Source of the DNA: Streptomyces hyaluromycini | GTDB taxonomy: Bacteria > Actinomycetota > Actinomycetes > Streptomycetales > Streptomycetaceae | Direction of reading: 5' to 3' | Assembly (NCBI RefSeq): GCF_002217755.1 | Contig: NZ_BCFL01000022.1 | Coordinates: 434,001 to 498,000, forward strand | DNA length: 64,000 bases | Shown: in pieces, positions 31,611 through 40,477 of the stretch | How the letters are laid out: every line of letters begins with the position of its first letter | How positions within the stretch are numbered: the first letter of the stretch is position 1 | Notes under the pieces: model-generated | Told to the model about the DNA's origin: nothing | The model's database searches: none | What the model saw: only the letters and a program-made list of their open reading frames with translations | Program-made: the position numbers and the translations under genes

Positions 31611-32691
31611 CCGTCGTACGTTCCAGTTGGGCGAGTACCCGCTGGTGATGGTGGGCGGCGGTGCCGTGGACCAGGGAGTCCACCGTCGCCCGCCGCAGAT
31701 ACAGGTGCAGGTCGTGTTCCCAGGTGAAGCCGATGCCGCCGTGGGACTGCAGGGCCTCCCCGGCGACCTCGGGGAGGCGTTCGCTGGCGAATGCCTTGGC
31801 CACGGCGGTCGCCATGGTGGTGTCGTCGCGGCCCGCGTCGAAGGCCATGGCCGCGTAGTAGGTGGCGGCCCGCAGGCCCCGCAGGGTGATCAGCATGTCG
31901 GCCGCCTTGTGCTTGACGGCCTGGAAGCTGCCCAGCGGGCGGCCGAACTGTTCGCGCACGGTGACATGATCGACCGTCATCTCCAGCAGCCGTTGGCCCA
32001 CGCCCAGCGCGTCCGCGGCGGTGAGGACCGTCATCGCGTCCACCCACCGGTCCGCGTCGCCCCGGCGGTCGGACAGCACCTGTGCGGCTGCCACGGTCAC
32101 GTCGTCGAACACGACGTCGTACCAGGAACGCGTCAGGTCCAGGGTGGTGCGCCGCTCCGTACGGGCGGCGGACGTCGGGACCAGGAGGACGTACGGCTCG
32201 TCTCCGGTGAGCGTCACCAGCAGCCAGTCGGTACAGGCGGCGGCGTGCACGGCCGTGGCCCGGCCCGACAGCACGAGGCCCTGCCCCTCCCGGCGTGCGG
32301 TGAGGGAACCGTGATGCACGAACCCCGCCTTCAGCCGCCCTTCGCCGAGTTCCGTCGCGGCCTGCGCGGCGAGGTCGCTCGGGTCGGGGCACCAGGCGGC
32401 GGACATGGAGGCCAGGGCCGTCTCCACGAACGGGCCCGGTGCCGCGGCGCGTCCCAGTTCCTCGGCCACCAGGCAGAGCTCCACCAGCCCCTGCGCCGCG
32501 CCGCCTTGGGCTTCAGGGGTCGCGAGGCCCGTCCAGCCCATGCGTGCGCCTCTGCTCCACAGCTTCTCGTCGACGTCCAGTCCCGCGTCGAGGACCGTCC
32601 GGACGAGCTGCGGAGGGCAGTACGAGGTGAGCAGATCCCGCGACGTCTCGCGCAACGCGGCCTGTTCCTCGGAGAGTTCGAAGTCCACCAT
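31591..32691 (-). CDS. Acyl-CoA dehydrogenase, short FadE beta-type subunit
   Basis: A 366-residue acyl-CoA dehydrogenase-fold protein. REQFGRPLGSFQAVKHKAAD and HGGIGFTWEHDLHLYLRR are present, but the region that normally holds the catalytic Glu near the C-terminus reads VHGTAAHHH and the alternative position lacks one too. It therefore looks like the non-catalytic partner of a heterotetrameric (alpha2-beta2) dehydrogenase, as known for the steroid ChsE/FadE pairs. Its alpha partner may be one of the subunits at 39276 or 40478. The promoter region is shared with the divergent crotonase gene and holds operator copy 2. Confidence 0.87.
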   Translation of the reverse strand: MVDFELSEEQAALRETSRDLLTSYCPPQLVRTVLDAGLDVDEKLWSRGARMGWTGLATPEAQGGAAQGLVELCLVAEELGRAAAPGPFVETALASMSAAWCPDPSDLAAQAATELGEGRLKAGFVHHGSLTARREGQGLVLSGRATAVHAAACTDWLLVTLTGDEPYVLLVPTSAARTERRTTLDLTRSWYDVVFDDVTVAAAQVLSDRRGDADRWVDAMTVLTAADALGVGQRLLEMTVDHVTVREQFGRPLGSFQAVKHKAADMLITLRGLRAATYYAAMAFDAGRDDTTMATAVAKAFASERLPEVAGEALQSHGGIGFTWEHDLHLYLRRATVDSLVHGTAAHHHQRVLAQLERTTVTRQAA

Positions 32692-32738
32692 CGACCGGCC
32701 CTTCCATGGTCGTACCGATTACGGATCACTAGCCTCTT

Positions 32739-32754
32739 ATTGAGTGTAATGATT
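32739..32754. promoter_or_regulatory. Region B operator, copy 2 (divergent promoter)
   Basis: ATTGAGT-GT-AATGATT, with 7-2-7 spacing, lies between the divergent acyl-CoA dehydrogenase and crotonase genes, 48 and 66 bases from their start codons. Confidence 0.6.
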
Positions 32755-32819
32755 AAGCTATCTGAGGTGCCAGCTTCCGGAGGATCCCGAGGCCGCGAAC
32801 CCGGCGGGCGAGAGGAACG

Positions 32820-33626
32820 ATGATGTCGGACCAGGAGTTCAGCGCCGGTGGGCGCGCGTACGAGACCGTGCTGTTCGAGGTGGCGGAACACGTCGCCACG
32901 GTCACCCTCAACCGCCCCCACAAGCTCAACGCGTTCAACCAGACCATGGTCGACGAGTTCCGGGACATCTGGGAGTGCGTGCGTACCGAGGACGCCGTTC
33001 ACGTGGTGGTCCTGCGGGCCGCGGGCGAACGCGCCTTCTGCACGGGCACCGATGTCGACGACCGGATCCATCTCGCCGGGAACGTCTGGAGCCAGGAGGA
33101 CCCGGGGCGGGGGCTGAGCCCCAAGCAGAACAGGGTGTGGAAGCCGGTCGTCGCCGCTGTGCACGGCATGGTCGCCGGCGGCGCCTTCTACTGGCTCAAC
33201 GACTGCGACATCGTGATCGGCGCGGACGACGCCACCTTCTTCGACCCGCACGTGAGCTACGGCATGACATCGGCCCTGGAGCCCATCGGGCTGGCCCGGC
33301 GCATCCCCCTGGGCGAGGCCCTGCGGTGGGCACTGCTCGGGCTGGACGAGCGGATGTCGGCCGCGCGGGCGCGCGAGATCGGCCTGGTGTCCGAGCTGGT
33401 GCCCTACCCGGAACTGTGGGGCCGGGCCGACGAACTGGCGCGCACCATCGCGGCCAAGCCGCCCGCGGCCGTGCAGGGAACCGTCCGGGCGATCTGGGAG
33501 ACGCACGGCCTGGACCGCGAGGCGGCCCAGGCACTCGGCTGGCACTACACGACGATCGGCAATCCCCTCGGCAAGCCGCAGGTCTCGCGCGAGACCTTCG
33601 TCAAGCCCAAGTGGACGCTGCGGTGA
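32820..33626 (+). CDS. Crotonase-family protein with altered active site
   Basis: A 268-residue enoyl-CoA hydratase/isomerase-fold protein (start at the first of two adjacent ATG codons). The oxyanion-hole stretch AFCTGTDVDD is present. Both hydratase glutamates are replaced: Tyr124 stands in GGAFYWLNDCD and His144 in DPHVSYGM. Simple hydration is therefore unlikely. The family also contains hydrolases, decarboxylases and ring-opening C-C hydrolases (such as IpdC/EchA20-like or BadI-like enzymes), and one of these roles is possible. It is divergent from the FadE-type gene at 31591 under a shared operator. The real reaction cannot be read from sequence. Confidence 0.82.
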   Translation: MMSDQEFSAGGRAYETVLFEVAEHVATVTLNRPHKLNAFNQTMVDEFRDIWECVRTEDAVHVVVLRAAGERAFCTGTDVDDRIHLAGNVWSQEDPGRGLSPKQNRVWKPVVAAVHGMVAGGAFYWLNDCDIVIGADDATFFDPHVSYGMTSALEPIGLARRIPLGEALRWALLGLDERMSAARAREIGLVSELVPYPELWGRADELARTIAAKPPAAVQGTVRAIWETHGLDREAAQALGWHYTTIGNPLGKPQVSRETFVKPKWTLR

Positions 33627-33666
33627 CCCGCGCCTGCGCCTGCGCCCGCCCCCGAGCCCGCGCCTG

Positions 33667-34911
33667 TCAGCCGGCGAACCGTGCGATCTCCGCGTCCAGC
33701 AGATCGCCGAGGGTGTCCGCCGGAGGATCCGGCAGGCGCACCGGGGCCTGACGGGTCGGCAGCAGAACGACGGCCCGTCCCGGTGTCGAGACCTCCCCCC
33801 GCTGGTTGTGGCAGGCCACCTCGATGTGCACCTCGTTGCCGACGTCGGTCCGCACCTTGTCCACCACGACACCGCGCACCCATGTGGTGTCGCCGACGTA
33901 GTTGAACTTGCGGTGCTCGCAGCGGAGTCTGAAGAGCCAGCCGTCGTCGCCCATCCAGTCCGTGAGCGCGTGCGTCAGCCAGGTCTCGCGCATGCCGCCG
34001 TAGTCGTAGCTCATGGGGATGCCCAGCTCCCGGGCGCGCTCCGGCTCCCAGTGCAGCCGCTGCACCGTGTCCGGGATGTTCCGGGCGTTGGGCGGGTACA
34101 GGCCCGGGGCTTTGCGCCGCACCCGCCGGGCGACCGCGAAGGCTCCCGGTGGCGTCAGCTGCATGCCCCATCCCACATGCCAGACGACCACGTCGGTCAC
34201 GGTGAGCGGCCCCTTGACCCGGGGCTGGAGCTCGTCGCCGACGTGGACGTCCTCGAAGTAGCGGGTGTTCGCCCCGCGCCGCTCCTCGGCGTCGTAGGCG
34301 GCGTCGATCTCGGCGAGTTGGCCGGCGGTGTAGGGGGGAAACTCCAGGTCCTGCCTCCCGTCGGCCCGGTTCCTGCTGGTGTGCCGTTCGGTGTGGATCC
34401 AGGTGCCGCGCTGGAGGGCGACCACCTGGCCCGCGCCGTCGGCGAACAGGAAGTCGTTGGTGACATGGGCGGCCCTGCCCCCGAAGGAGCTCGGCTTGAC
34501 CTGGACGCCGACCTGGGCCCGCAGGCAGGAACAGCGGTCGCCGAGGCGCAGCGGCCGGTAGTACTCGAACTCCATGACCGCCTGGTAGGCGCCGAGCCCG
34601 GCGAACGGGTCGCCCTTGAGGATCGCCTTGGCCCGGTCGTCCGGTTCGACGGCGTTCTCGCCCATGGTGTAGAGGAAGTTCGGCGGTGCGATCGTGCCCT
34701 GCCACCGGGTGGCCGGGCCGTGTGCGGGGTCGCACCACAGGGGATTGTCGTCGCCGTACCCGAGCGCGAAGTGACGGATTCCGTCGGTGCTCACCTCCAG
34801 GTTGTGGGGTGGCAGGCGGCGCTGGGGGAGACCGATGCGCCGCCGTGAGCGCTCCACGGCATCGTCGGTGAGGAGGCCGTAGTCCGGCCGGTCCGTCAAC
34901 GTGGTCACCAT
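33667..34911 (-). CDS. Two-domain MaoC-like hydratase/dehydratase
   Basis: A 414-residue protein with two hotdog-fold domains. The N-terminal one (about 35-190) has FALGYGDDNPLW, the FAS1-type dehydratase version of the MaoC motif with Trp59 where an active-site His often sits. The C-terminal one (about 225-400) contains RETWLTHALTDWMGDDGWL. Proteins of this kind hydrate bulky 2-enoyl-CoAs, as in steroid side-chain breakdown. AAGGAGAG lies before the ATG. The gene follows the CoA ligase at 34963 on the same strand with a 51-base gap, so they are likely co-transcribed. The 40 bases to the convergent crotonase are low-complexity CGCCTG/CGCCCG. Confidence 0.82.
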   Translation of the reverse strand: MVTTLTDRPDYGLLTDDAVERSRRRIGLPQRRLPPHNLEVSTDGIRHFALGYGDDNPLWCDPAHGPATRWQGTIAPPNFLYTMGENAVEPDDRAKAILKGDPFAGLGAYQAVMEFEYYRPLRLGDRCSCLRAQVGVQVKPSSFGGRAAHVTNDFLFADGAGQVVALQRGTWIHTERHTSRNRADGRQDLEFPPYTAGQLAEIDAAYDAEERRGANTRYFEDVHVGDELQPRVKGPLTVTDVVVWHVGWGMQLTPPGAFAVARRVRRKAPGLYPPNARNIPDTVQRLHWEPERARELGIPMSYDYGGMRETWLTHALTDWMGDDGWLFRLRCEHRKFNYVGDTTWVRGVVVDKVRTDVGNEVHIEVACHNQRGEVSTPGRAVVLLPTRQAPVRLPDPPADTLGDLLDAEIARFAG

Positions 34912-34962
34912 CTCTCCTTGCTTCGTGGGCGGGCGGGTGCCCGGCGAGCGGATGGACCGGTC

Positions 34963-36513
34963 CTAGCTGCCTTCGGCGGTGAAGAGTTCCTGGAGCCGGG
35001 GCCGGTCGACCTTGAGCGAGGGGGTCCGCGGCAACTGGTCCAGAATCCGCAGATCCACCGGCATCTGATAGCGCGTCAGTCGGCTCGCCAGATGGTCGAG
35101 CAGGTCCTGCCTGCTGGCCTGACCGCACAACGTCACCGCCACGACCGGCACTTCACCCAGACGTTCGTCCGGCAGCCCGACGGCGGTGGCGTCACTCACG
35201 GCCGGATGCTGGTGCAGGGCGTCCTCGATCACACTCGGCGGGATCTTGAAGCCGCCCCGGTTGATCGCCTCGTCCGCGCGGCCGTGGATGAACAGGAAGC
35301 CGTCCTCGTCCAGCGATGCCAGGTCGTTCGTGCGCAGCCATCCCCCGTCGGCGACGGGCAGTTGGGGCCCGCGGACCTCCAGGAGTCCGATGCCGCCCGG
35401 TGTCTGCACGTCCTGTGTCGTACGGTCGACCACGCGCAGTTCGATGCCGCGGTGCGCGCGGCCCACGCTGCCGCGCTTCGTTCCCGCCCACTGGCGGTGG
35501 TCGGCGAGCGACCAGCCGGCGATGGCGCCGGCGAACTCGGTGGCGCCGTAGGTGGCGAGGACCGGCACGCCGTACCGCGCCTCGAACTCCTCGGCCAGTT
35601 CGGGCGGCAGGGGTGCCGTGCCGGAGCCGATCGCCCGCACACTGCTGAAGGTGTCGGCGGGGAGTTCCGCGTGGAGCACCATGCGGATCGCGGTGGGCGG
35701 CAGGCGGAGTTGGCGCGGCCGGTGCCGGCACACCAACCGGGCCCACTCCTCGACCTGGAACCGCTCCATCAGGGCGACGGACCGGCCGTCGACGGCATGG
35801 GCGATCGCGAAGTACAGCCCGCTGATGTGGGCGAGCGAGGACCACAGGATGACGCATCCCCGGCGCAGGCGCGGACCGGTGCTGTCGTCGAGCATGGTGC
35901 CGGCGGCCTGGAAGGCGGCGGTCAGCTGCGGATAGGTCAGCGAGACACGTTTGGGCCTGCCGGTCGTGCCGCTGGTCATCATCACCACGGCAACATCGTC
36001 CGCGGGAAGCCCGGGCAGTCCGGGCAGTCCGGGAGGTGTGGGCGGTGCGGGTGTCCAGGAGTCCGGCCGGAGTCGCAGGCCCGTCTCCTGGCGAGCGATC
36101 AGGGGGACGGCACCGATGTCCTCGGCGGCGTCCCGGACGGCGTCCCGGGCCCAGTCCTCCGCGTCGGCGATGACGACGTCCGGGCGCAGCGAGCGGATGT
36201 CCTCGCCCAGACCGGTCTCGCCCACGTGGGGGCTGAGGGTGACGACCTGCCGTCCGGTGGCGATCACGGCCAGCAGTGCGGCCAGTTGGGCCGGCCTGTT
36301 GCGCAGGACGAGGCCGACCCGCCGAGCGGAGGGGTGGCCGCTCAGGAGAGTGTCCAGATCGCGGGTGGCGTCGGCGAGGTACGACCACGGAAGGCTCGAC
36401 TCCGCGAAGGTCAGTGCCGTCGCGTCCGGGTCGATGCCCATCACGCGACGAAGCCACTTCGAGAGCAGGGGCAGGGTGCGCCCGGCGGGATGCGAGCGGG
36501 CCTGTTTCGTCAT
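34963..36513 (-). CDS. AMP-dependent acyl-CoA synthetase (divergent)
   Basis: A 516-residue adenylate-forming enzyme with MTSGTTGRPKR, ATYGATEFAG and LRTNDLASLDEDGFLFIHGR. It departs from the usual pattern: the C-terminal motif reads PRTPSLKVDR (Leu for the normal Gly before the catalytic Lys), and a Pro/Gly/Leu-rich linker (about 171-184, GLPGLPGLP) precedes the ATP loop, encoded by short DNA repeats near 36010-36040. It should still make an acyl-adenylate; CoA transfer is probable. It is the promoter-proximal gene of a pair with the MaoC-like gene, and is divergent from the SDR at 36690 with an operator between. Confidence 0.85.
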   Translation of the reverse strand: MTKQARSHPAGRTLPLLSKWLRRVMGIDPDATALTFAESSLPWSYLADATRDLDTLLSGHPSARRVGLVLRNRPAQLAALLAVIATGRQVVTLSPHVGETGLGEDIRSLRPDVVIADAEDWARDAVRDAAEDIGAVPLIARQETGLRLRPDSWTPAPPTPPGLPGLPGLPADDVAVVMMTSGTTGRPKRVSLTYPQLTAAFQAAGTMLDDSTGPRLRRGCVILWSSLAHISGLYFAIAHAVDGRSVALMERFQVEEWARLVCRHRPRQLRLPPTAIRMVLHAELPADTFSSVRAIGSGTAPLPPELAEEFEARYGVPVLATYGATEFAGAIAGWSLADHRQWAGTKRGSVGRAHRGIELRVVDRTTQDVQTPGGIGLLEVRGPQLPVADGGWLRTNDLASLDEDGFLFIHGRADEAINRGGFKIPPSVIEDALHQHPAVSDATAVGLPDERLGEVPVVAVTLCGQASRQDLLDHLASRLTRYQMPVDLRILDQLPRTPSLKVDRPRLQELFTAEGS

Positions 36514-36548
36514 GGCGTCCTTCTACGGGGAGGCAGACGTTTAAGCTA

Positions 36549-36564
36549 AATTAGTTACTTGATT
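36549..36564. promoter_or_regulatory. Region B operator, copy 3 (divergent promoter)
   Basis: AATTAGT-TA-CTTGATT, 7-2-7 spacing, in an AT-rich stretch 36 bases upstream of the CoA ligase start and about 125 bases upstream of the SDR start. Confidence 0.6.
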
Positions 36565-36689
36565 CTATCGGTGCTGTCCAGGTGAGGCCAATGGGCGGCC
36601 CGCATCGGTGCGTTGAAGACGCTCCTGAAACAGACAAATCTTTTATTTGACATGCCTGATTGCTGGGGAGGACGCATGCAGGAGGACAC

Positions 36690-37457
36690 ATGCAGCTAGA
36701 CGCCATCACCGCACTCGTCACCGGCGGTGCCTCCGGCCTCGGAGCCGCGACCGCGGCGGCGTTCGCCGAGGCGGGGGCGAAGGTGATCATCACCGACCTG
36801 CCCGGCTCGGCCGGTGCACAGACGGCTGCCGCGATCGGCGGCGGAGTCCGGTTCGTGCCCGCCGACATCACCGACGAGGACAGTCTGCGGGCTGCCCTCG
36901 AAGCGGCCCGGGAGACCGGCAACCTGCGAGCCGTCGTGCACTGCGCGGGCCGCGGCGGGGACCGGCTGCGCATCCTCGACAAGTCCGGCGCACCCGCGGC
37001 CCTGGACAGTTACCGTCAGGTCCTGGAGGTCAACCTCGTCGGGAGCTACAACGTCCTGCGGCTGGCCGCGGCCGCCATGGCCGGCAACACCGTCGAGGAC
37101 GGCGACCGCGGTGCCATCGTGCTGACCGCGTCGGCGGCGGCCTTCGAGGGACAGATCGGCCAGACCTCGTACGCCTCCTCCAAGGGCGGCGTGCACGCGA
37201 TGACCCTGGTGGCGGCCCGGGACCTGGCGAGCTGGGCGATCCGGGTCAACACCATCGCACCCGGGACCTTCGACACCCCGATGCTGGCAAGGCTGCGCGA
37301 GGACATCCGGCAGAGCATCGCCGAGACCATTCCGCACCCCAGGCGCCTCGGCCACGCCGCGGACTACGCCGACCTGGCACTCGCCATGGTGCGCAACCCG
37401 TACCTCAACGGGGAGACCGTCCGCCTCGACGGCGCTCTGCGCATGGGCCCCAGGTGA
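36690..37457 (+). CDS. SDR, 3-hydroxyacyl-CoA dehydrogenase type 2-like (HSD10-like)
   Basis: A 255-residue SDR with cofactor loop TGGASGLG at 11-18 and catalytic Ser148, Tyr161 and Lys165 in YASSK. The ALVTGGASGLGAATA start, DGDRGAIVLTASAAAFEGQIGQ and the APGTFDTPML segment are hallmarks of type 2 3-hydroxyacyl-CoA dehydrogenases (HSD10 family), which also oxidise hydroxysteroids. GCAGGAGGACAC precedes the ATG. Its stop overlaps the GTG of the crotonase gene (GTGA), so the pair works on consecutive beta-oxidation steps. Confidence 0.9.
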   Translation: MQLDAITALVTGGASGLGAATAAAFAEAGAKVIITDLPGSAGAQTAAAIGGGVRFVPADITDEDSLRAALEAARETGNLRAVVHCAGRGGDRLRILDKSGAPAALDSYRQVLEVNLVGSYNVLRLAAAAMAGNTVEDGDRGAIVLTASAAAFEGQIGQTSYASSKGGVHAMTLVAARDLASWAIRVNTIAPGTFDTPMLARLREDIRQSIAETIPHPRRLGHAADYADLALAMVRNPYLNGETVRLDGALRMGPR

Positions 37458-38224
37458 GCGCCGCCCCCGAGGTCCTGGCGGACGCACACGACCGGGTCCT
37501 CGTCATCACCCTCAACAGACCGGCACAGAAGAACGCGATGACCCTGGCGGCCGCCCACCTCGTCGCCGAGGCCGTCGACCGCCTGGACGACTCACCGGAT
37601 CTGTCCGTCGCCGTCCTGACCGGTGCCGGCGGGACCTTCTGCGCGGGCATGGACCTCAAACGGTTCGCGCTCGGGGAGCGTCCGGCGCTGCCGGGCCGTG
37701 GCTTCGGCGGGCTCGTCGAGGCACCTCCCGAGAAGCCGCTCATCGCCGCAGTCGAAGGCTGGGCGCTCGGCGGCGGCTGCGAACTCGCCCTCGCCTGCGA
37801 CCTGGTGGTGGCGGCGCAGGGGGCGCGCTTCGGACTGCCCGAGGTCAGGCGCGGCCTGGTGGCACGGGGCGGCGGAATGATCAGGCTGCCGCAGCGGCTG
37901 CCGCGCTCCGTCGCGATGGAACTGCTGCTCACCGGCGACCCGATCGACGCCGAGCGGGCGGAGCGACTGGGACTGGTCAACCGCGTCGTGCCCGAGGGAC
38001 AGGCCCTGGAGGCGGCGCTACAGCTCGCCGGACGTGTCGCCGAGAACGCGCCGTTGGCCGTGCGGTGTGCCAAGGCCGTGGCGAGCGCCGCCCCCGGCTG
38101 GCCGCAGGAGGAGGTGTGGCGCAGACAGGCCCCGTTCTCCGACGCCGTGTTCGCCTCGCAGGACGCGCGGGAAGGAGCACGGGCGTTCGTGGAGCGCAGG
38201 GAACCCAAGTGGACGGGCCGTTAG
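37454..38224 (+). CDS. Enoyl-CoA hydratase (EchA-like)
   Basis: A 256-residue crotonase with both catalytic glutamates, Glu110 in GGGCELALACD and Glu130 in LPEVRRG, and the oxyanion segment FCAGMDLKRF. It starts at a GTG overlapping the SDR stop. It should hydrate a 2-enoyl-CoA, the product being oxidised by the SDR directly upstream. The end EPKWTGR resembles the end of the crotonase at 32820 (KPKWTLR), a common family ending. A hairpin terminator follows. Confidence 0.92.
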   Translation: MSAAPEVLADAHDRVLVITLNRPAQKNAMTLAAAHLVAEAVDRLDDSPDLSVAVLTGAGGTFCAGMDLKRFALGERPALPGRGFGGLVEAPPEKPLIAAVEGWALGGGCELALACDLVVAAQGARFGLPEVRRGLVARGGGMIRLPQRLPRSVAMELLLTGDPIDAERAERLGLVNRVVPEGQALEAALQLAGRVAENAPLAVRCAKAVASAAPGWPQEEVWRRQAPFSDAVFASQDAREGARAFVERREPKWTGR

Positions 38225-38231
38225 GCGCGTC

Positions 38232-38261
38232 GCCCGCCCGGCGTTCGCACGTCGGGCGGGC
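38232..38261. terminator. Hairpin terminator between convergent genes
   Basis: A 9-base-pair perfect stem (38232-38240 with 38253-38261) with a 12-base loop follows the crotonase stop codon and precedes the end of the convergent cyclase-family gene. Confidence 0.7.
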
Positions 38262-38282
38262 CGCGGGCCGTGCGTACGGTTG

Positions 38283-39212
38283 TCAGCGGATGGCCACGGG
38301 GTTCACCAGACCGCCGGTGCTGCGCAGGAAGCGCTCGGGCGTCGCGTTGAGCAGGAAGGTGTAACGGCGGTCCCGGGCACAGGCAGCCGCGAGGTCCTCC
38401 AGTACCCAGTTCTGTCCCTGGATCATGCCCATCATCACCAGGCACAGGACGTGCACGGGCAGCATGACGTCCTCCACGTTCGACGGCAGCAGTTCCATGG
38501 GCATGTTGTCGATCGCGGCGGCCGCCGCACGGCGCTGGTGGAAGAAGAGGGGCGCGTCGTAGTCGAGCGCGGGCACCGGCCGGCGATAGCTCGGGACGTC
38601 CGCCAGCAGGAAGTGCGTCACCTGCCCGGTCCGGACCAGGACGATGTCACCCTCCTCCACCGGTGTTCCCTGGGCCTCCTCGACGGCCTCCAGGACGGCG
38701 CACGTCACCGGGAACCGGCCCGGAAGGACGTCGACGCCCTGGTGCCGGGCCACGTCCAGGAGGATGCCGCGCGACACGACGGTGCCGGCCGCCTCGATGC
38801 CCAGCCGGGTGGCGCCGGAGGCGTCGATCGCGTCCGCCGGTACGCCGTTGTACATGACACCGCGGTGGCTGCAGTGCGACAGCGCGTCCCAGTGCGTCGC
38901 CGCCTGCGTGGGGGTCACCACGATGTCGTCGCTGTAGGCGACCGAGTCGGGGGAGTCGCCCATCAACGTGTTGATCGCGAGCATCGTCCGGACCGGATTG
39001 ATCCGTCCCGGGACTCCGATGCCGTTCTGCGGGCCGTCCAGCGACAGCGACATGGCGAGCGAGAAGCTCTCGCCCGTCACCACCGAGGCCGTCGCCTTGC
39101 GCACCACTTCGGGGGTGATGAAGTTGAGCGTCCCCCGTTCGTCGTCCGCGCCCCACCGCTTCCAGTTGCTGACCTGCTCGGCCAAGGTGTCGAACTCGGC
39201 AACGCTCAGCAC
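38283..39212 (-). CDS. Cyclase-family metal-dependent hydrolase
   Basis: A 309-residue protein of the cyclase/kynurenine formamidase-like family. The metal-binding motif HWDALSH is present together with DIVLVRTG and RGILLDVARHQG. Family members hydrolyse amides, lactones or cyclic esters using a divalent metal. After a Baeyer-Villiger oxidation a lactone would need opening, and this enzyme is one candidate. It starts at GTG with AGAGAGG upstream. It follows the acyl-CoA dehydrogenase gene at 39276 by 63 bases on the same strand and is probably the last gene of that operon. Confidence 0.85.
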   Translation of the reverse strand: MLSVAEFDTLAEQVSNWKRWGADDERGTLNFITPEVVRKATASVVTGESFSLAMSLSLDGPQNGIGVPGRINPVRTMLAINTLMGDSPDSVAYSDDIVVTPTQAATHWDALSHCSHRGVMYNGVPADAIDASGATRLGIEAAGTVVSRGILLDVARHQGVDVLPGRFPVTCAVLEAVEEAQGTPVEEGDIVLVRTGQVTHFLLADVPSYRRPVPALDYDAPLFFHQRRAAAAAIDNMPMELLPSNVEDVMLPVHVLCLVMMGMIQGQNWVLEDLAAACARDRRYTFLLNATPERFLRSTGGLVNPVAIR

Positions 39213-39275
39213 GGTTTCCGCCTCTCTTCGCTGTGACTCGCGTGCGTACGACGTGACCGTCCCGGCCGGTCCACG

Positions 39276-40466
39276 TCAGGAGCGCGGCTCCCGGGGGAGA
39301 CCCAGGGCCCGCTCGGCGATGGTCGTGCGCAGCACCTCGTTGGCGCCCCCGGCGATGGTGTAGGCCCGGGCGTAGAGGAGGGCGTCCTGCCAGTAACCCC
39401 CGTCCACGGCACGGTCGTCGCCCTCGGCCAGCAGGCCGTCCAGCCCCTGGAGTCGGACCCCCAGCGAGACGGCGTCGAGGTTGGTGTCGCTGAAGAAGAC
39501 CTTGACCATCGCCGGATCGGTCGGCTCGTCGGTGCCCGCCGCCATCCGGGACTGCACGGCCTTGCTCATCAGGTCGGCGACGTACACACGCGTCGCCAGC
39601 CGGCCCAGGCGATCGCGCACGGCCGCGTCACCCAGCGGCGGCAGCCCCTCCGGGCCGGGCCGGGCCGCCAGCGCCAGCAGGCCGCTGAGGTCGTCGAGCA
39701 GTTCGGCGCTCCGCGCGGCCACCGAACCCCGCTCCTGGGCCAGGCTCGCACCGGCGACCCGCCATCCGCCGTCGACCTCACCGATCACCCGGTCGGCCGG
39801 GATGCGCACCCCGTCCAGGAACACCTCGTTGAAGTCGGCGGTGCCGGTGATCTCCCTGAGCGGCCGGATCTCCACTCCCGGGGCGCGCATGTCGAGGGCG
39901 AACGCGGTGATGCCCCGGGTCTTCGGCGCCCCGGGATCGGTGCGCGCGAGCAGGTATCCGACGTCGGCGTACTGGGCGTTGGTGGTCCACACCTTCTGGC
40001 CGTCGACCACGAAGTGGTCGCCGTCCCGGCGGGCCCGGGTCCGCAGTCCCGCCAGGTCGCTGCCCGCCTCCGGTTCGCTGAAGAGCTGGCACCACAGGTC
40101 CTGGCCGGACCGCAGCCGGGGCAGGAACCGGTGCTTCTGCTGCTCCGTCCCGTGGGCCAGCAGGGCGCCCGCGGCGAGGGCGCCGGCTCCGATCTGCCCC
40201 CAGGCCCGCGCTCGTGCCAGTTCCTCGGCGACGACGAAGGCGGGCTCGGGGCGCGGATCGGCGAGACCGCCGTACTCGGTCGGCCACGAGCGGCCGAGAT
40301 AGCCGGCGTCATGGAGCCGGGCGATCCAGCGGCGCAGCTCGGGGACGAGTGCCGGGGCGGGCGCCCGCACCCCCGCGTGGGTCTTCCTGCCGGGGGCGTG
40401 GGTACGGATGAACGAGCGCACCTCGGCCCGAAAGGCGTCGAGTTCGGCGCTGGTGTCGAGCCTCAT
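39276..40466 (-). CDS. Acyl-CoA dehydrogenase, FadE alpha-type subunit
   Basis: A 396-residue acyl-CoA dehydrogenase. LFSEPEAGSDLAGLRTRA, VWTTNAQYADVG and the C-terminal IAGGANEVLRTTIAERALGLP are present. The usual C-terminal Glu is replaced by Gly (AGGANE), while a Glu is available in LAQERG, the position used by catalytic subunits of heteromeric FadE enzymes such as FadE26/FadE28. It is therefore probably the catalytic partner of a beta-type subunit such as 41662. AGGAGA lies before the ATG, and the next gene upstream ends 11 bases earlier. Confidence 0.9.
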   Translation of the reverse strand: MRLDTSAELDAFRAEVRSFIRTHAPGRKTHAGVRAPAPALVPELRRWIARLHDAGYLGRSWPTEYGGLADPRPEPAFVVAEELARARAWGQIGAGALAAGALLAHGTEQQKHRFLPRLRSGQDLWCQLFSEPEAGSDLAGLRTRARRDGDHFVVDGQKVWTTNAQYADVGYLLARTDPGAPKTRGITAFALDMRAPGVEIRPLREITGTADFNEVFLDGVRIPADRVIGEVDGGWRVAGASLAQERGSVAARSAELLDDLSGLLALAARPGPEGLPPLGDAAVRDRLGRLATRVYVADLMSKAVQSRMAAGTDEPTDPAMVKVFFSDTNLDAVSLGVRLQGLDGLLAEGDDRAVDGGYWQDALLYARAYTIAGGANEVLRTTIAERALGLPREPRS

Positions 40467-40477
40467 CGTGTCTCCTG

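Noticed and set aside
33627..33666. Regulatory repeat between the crotonase and MaoC-like genes
   Set aside because: Low-complexity CGCCTG/CGCCCG runs without dyad symmetry; no reason to assign a role.
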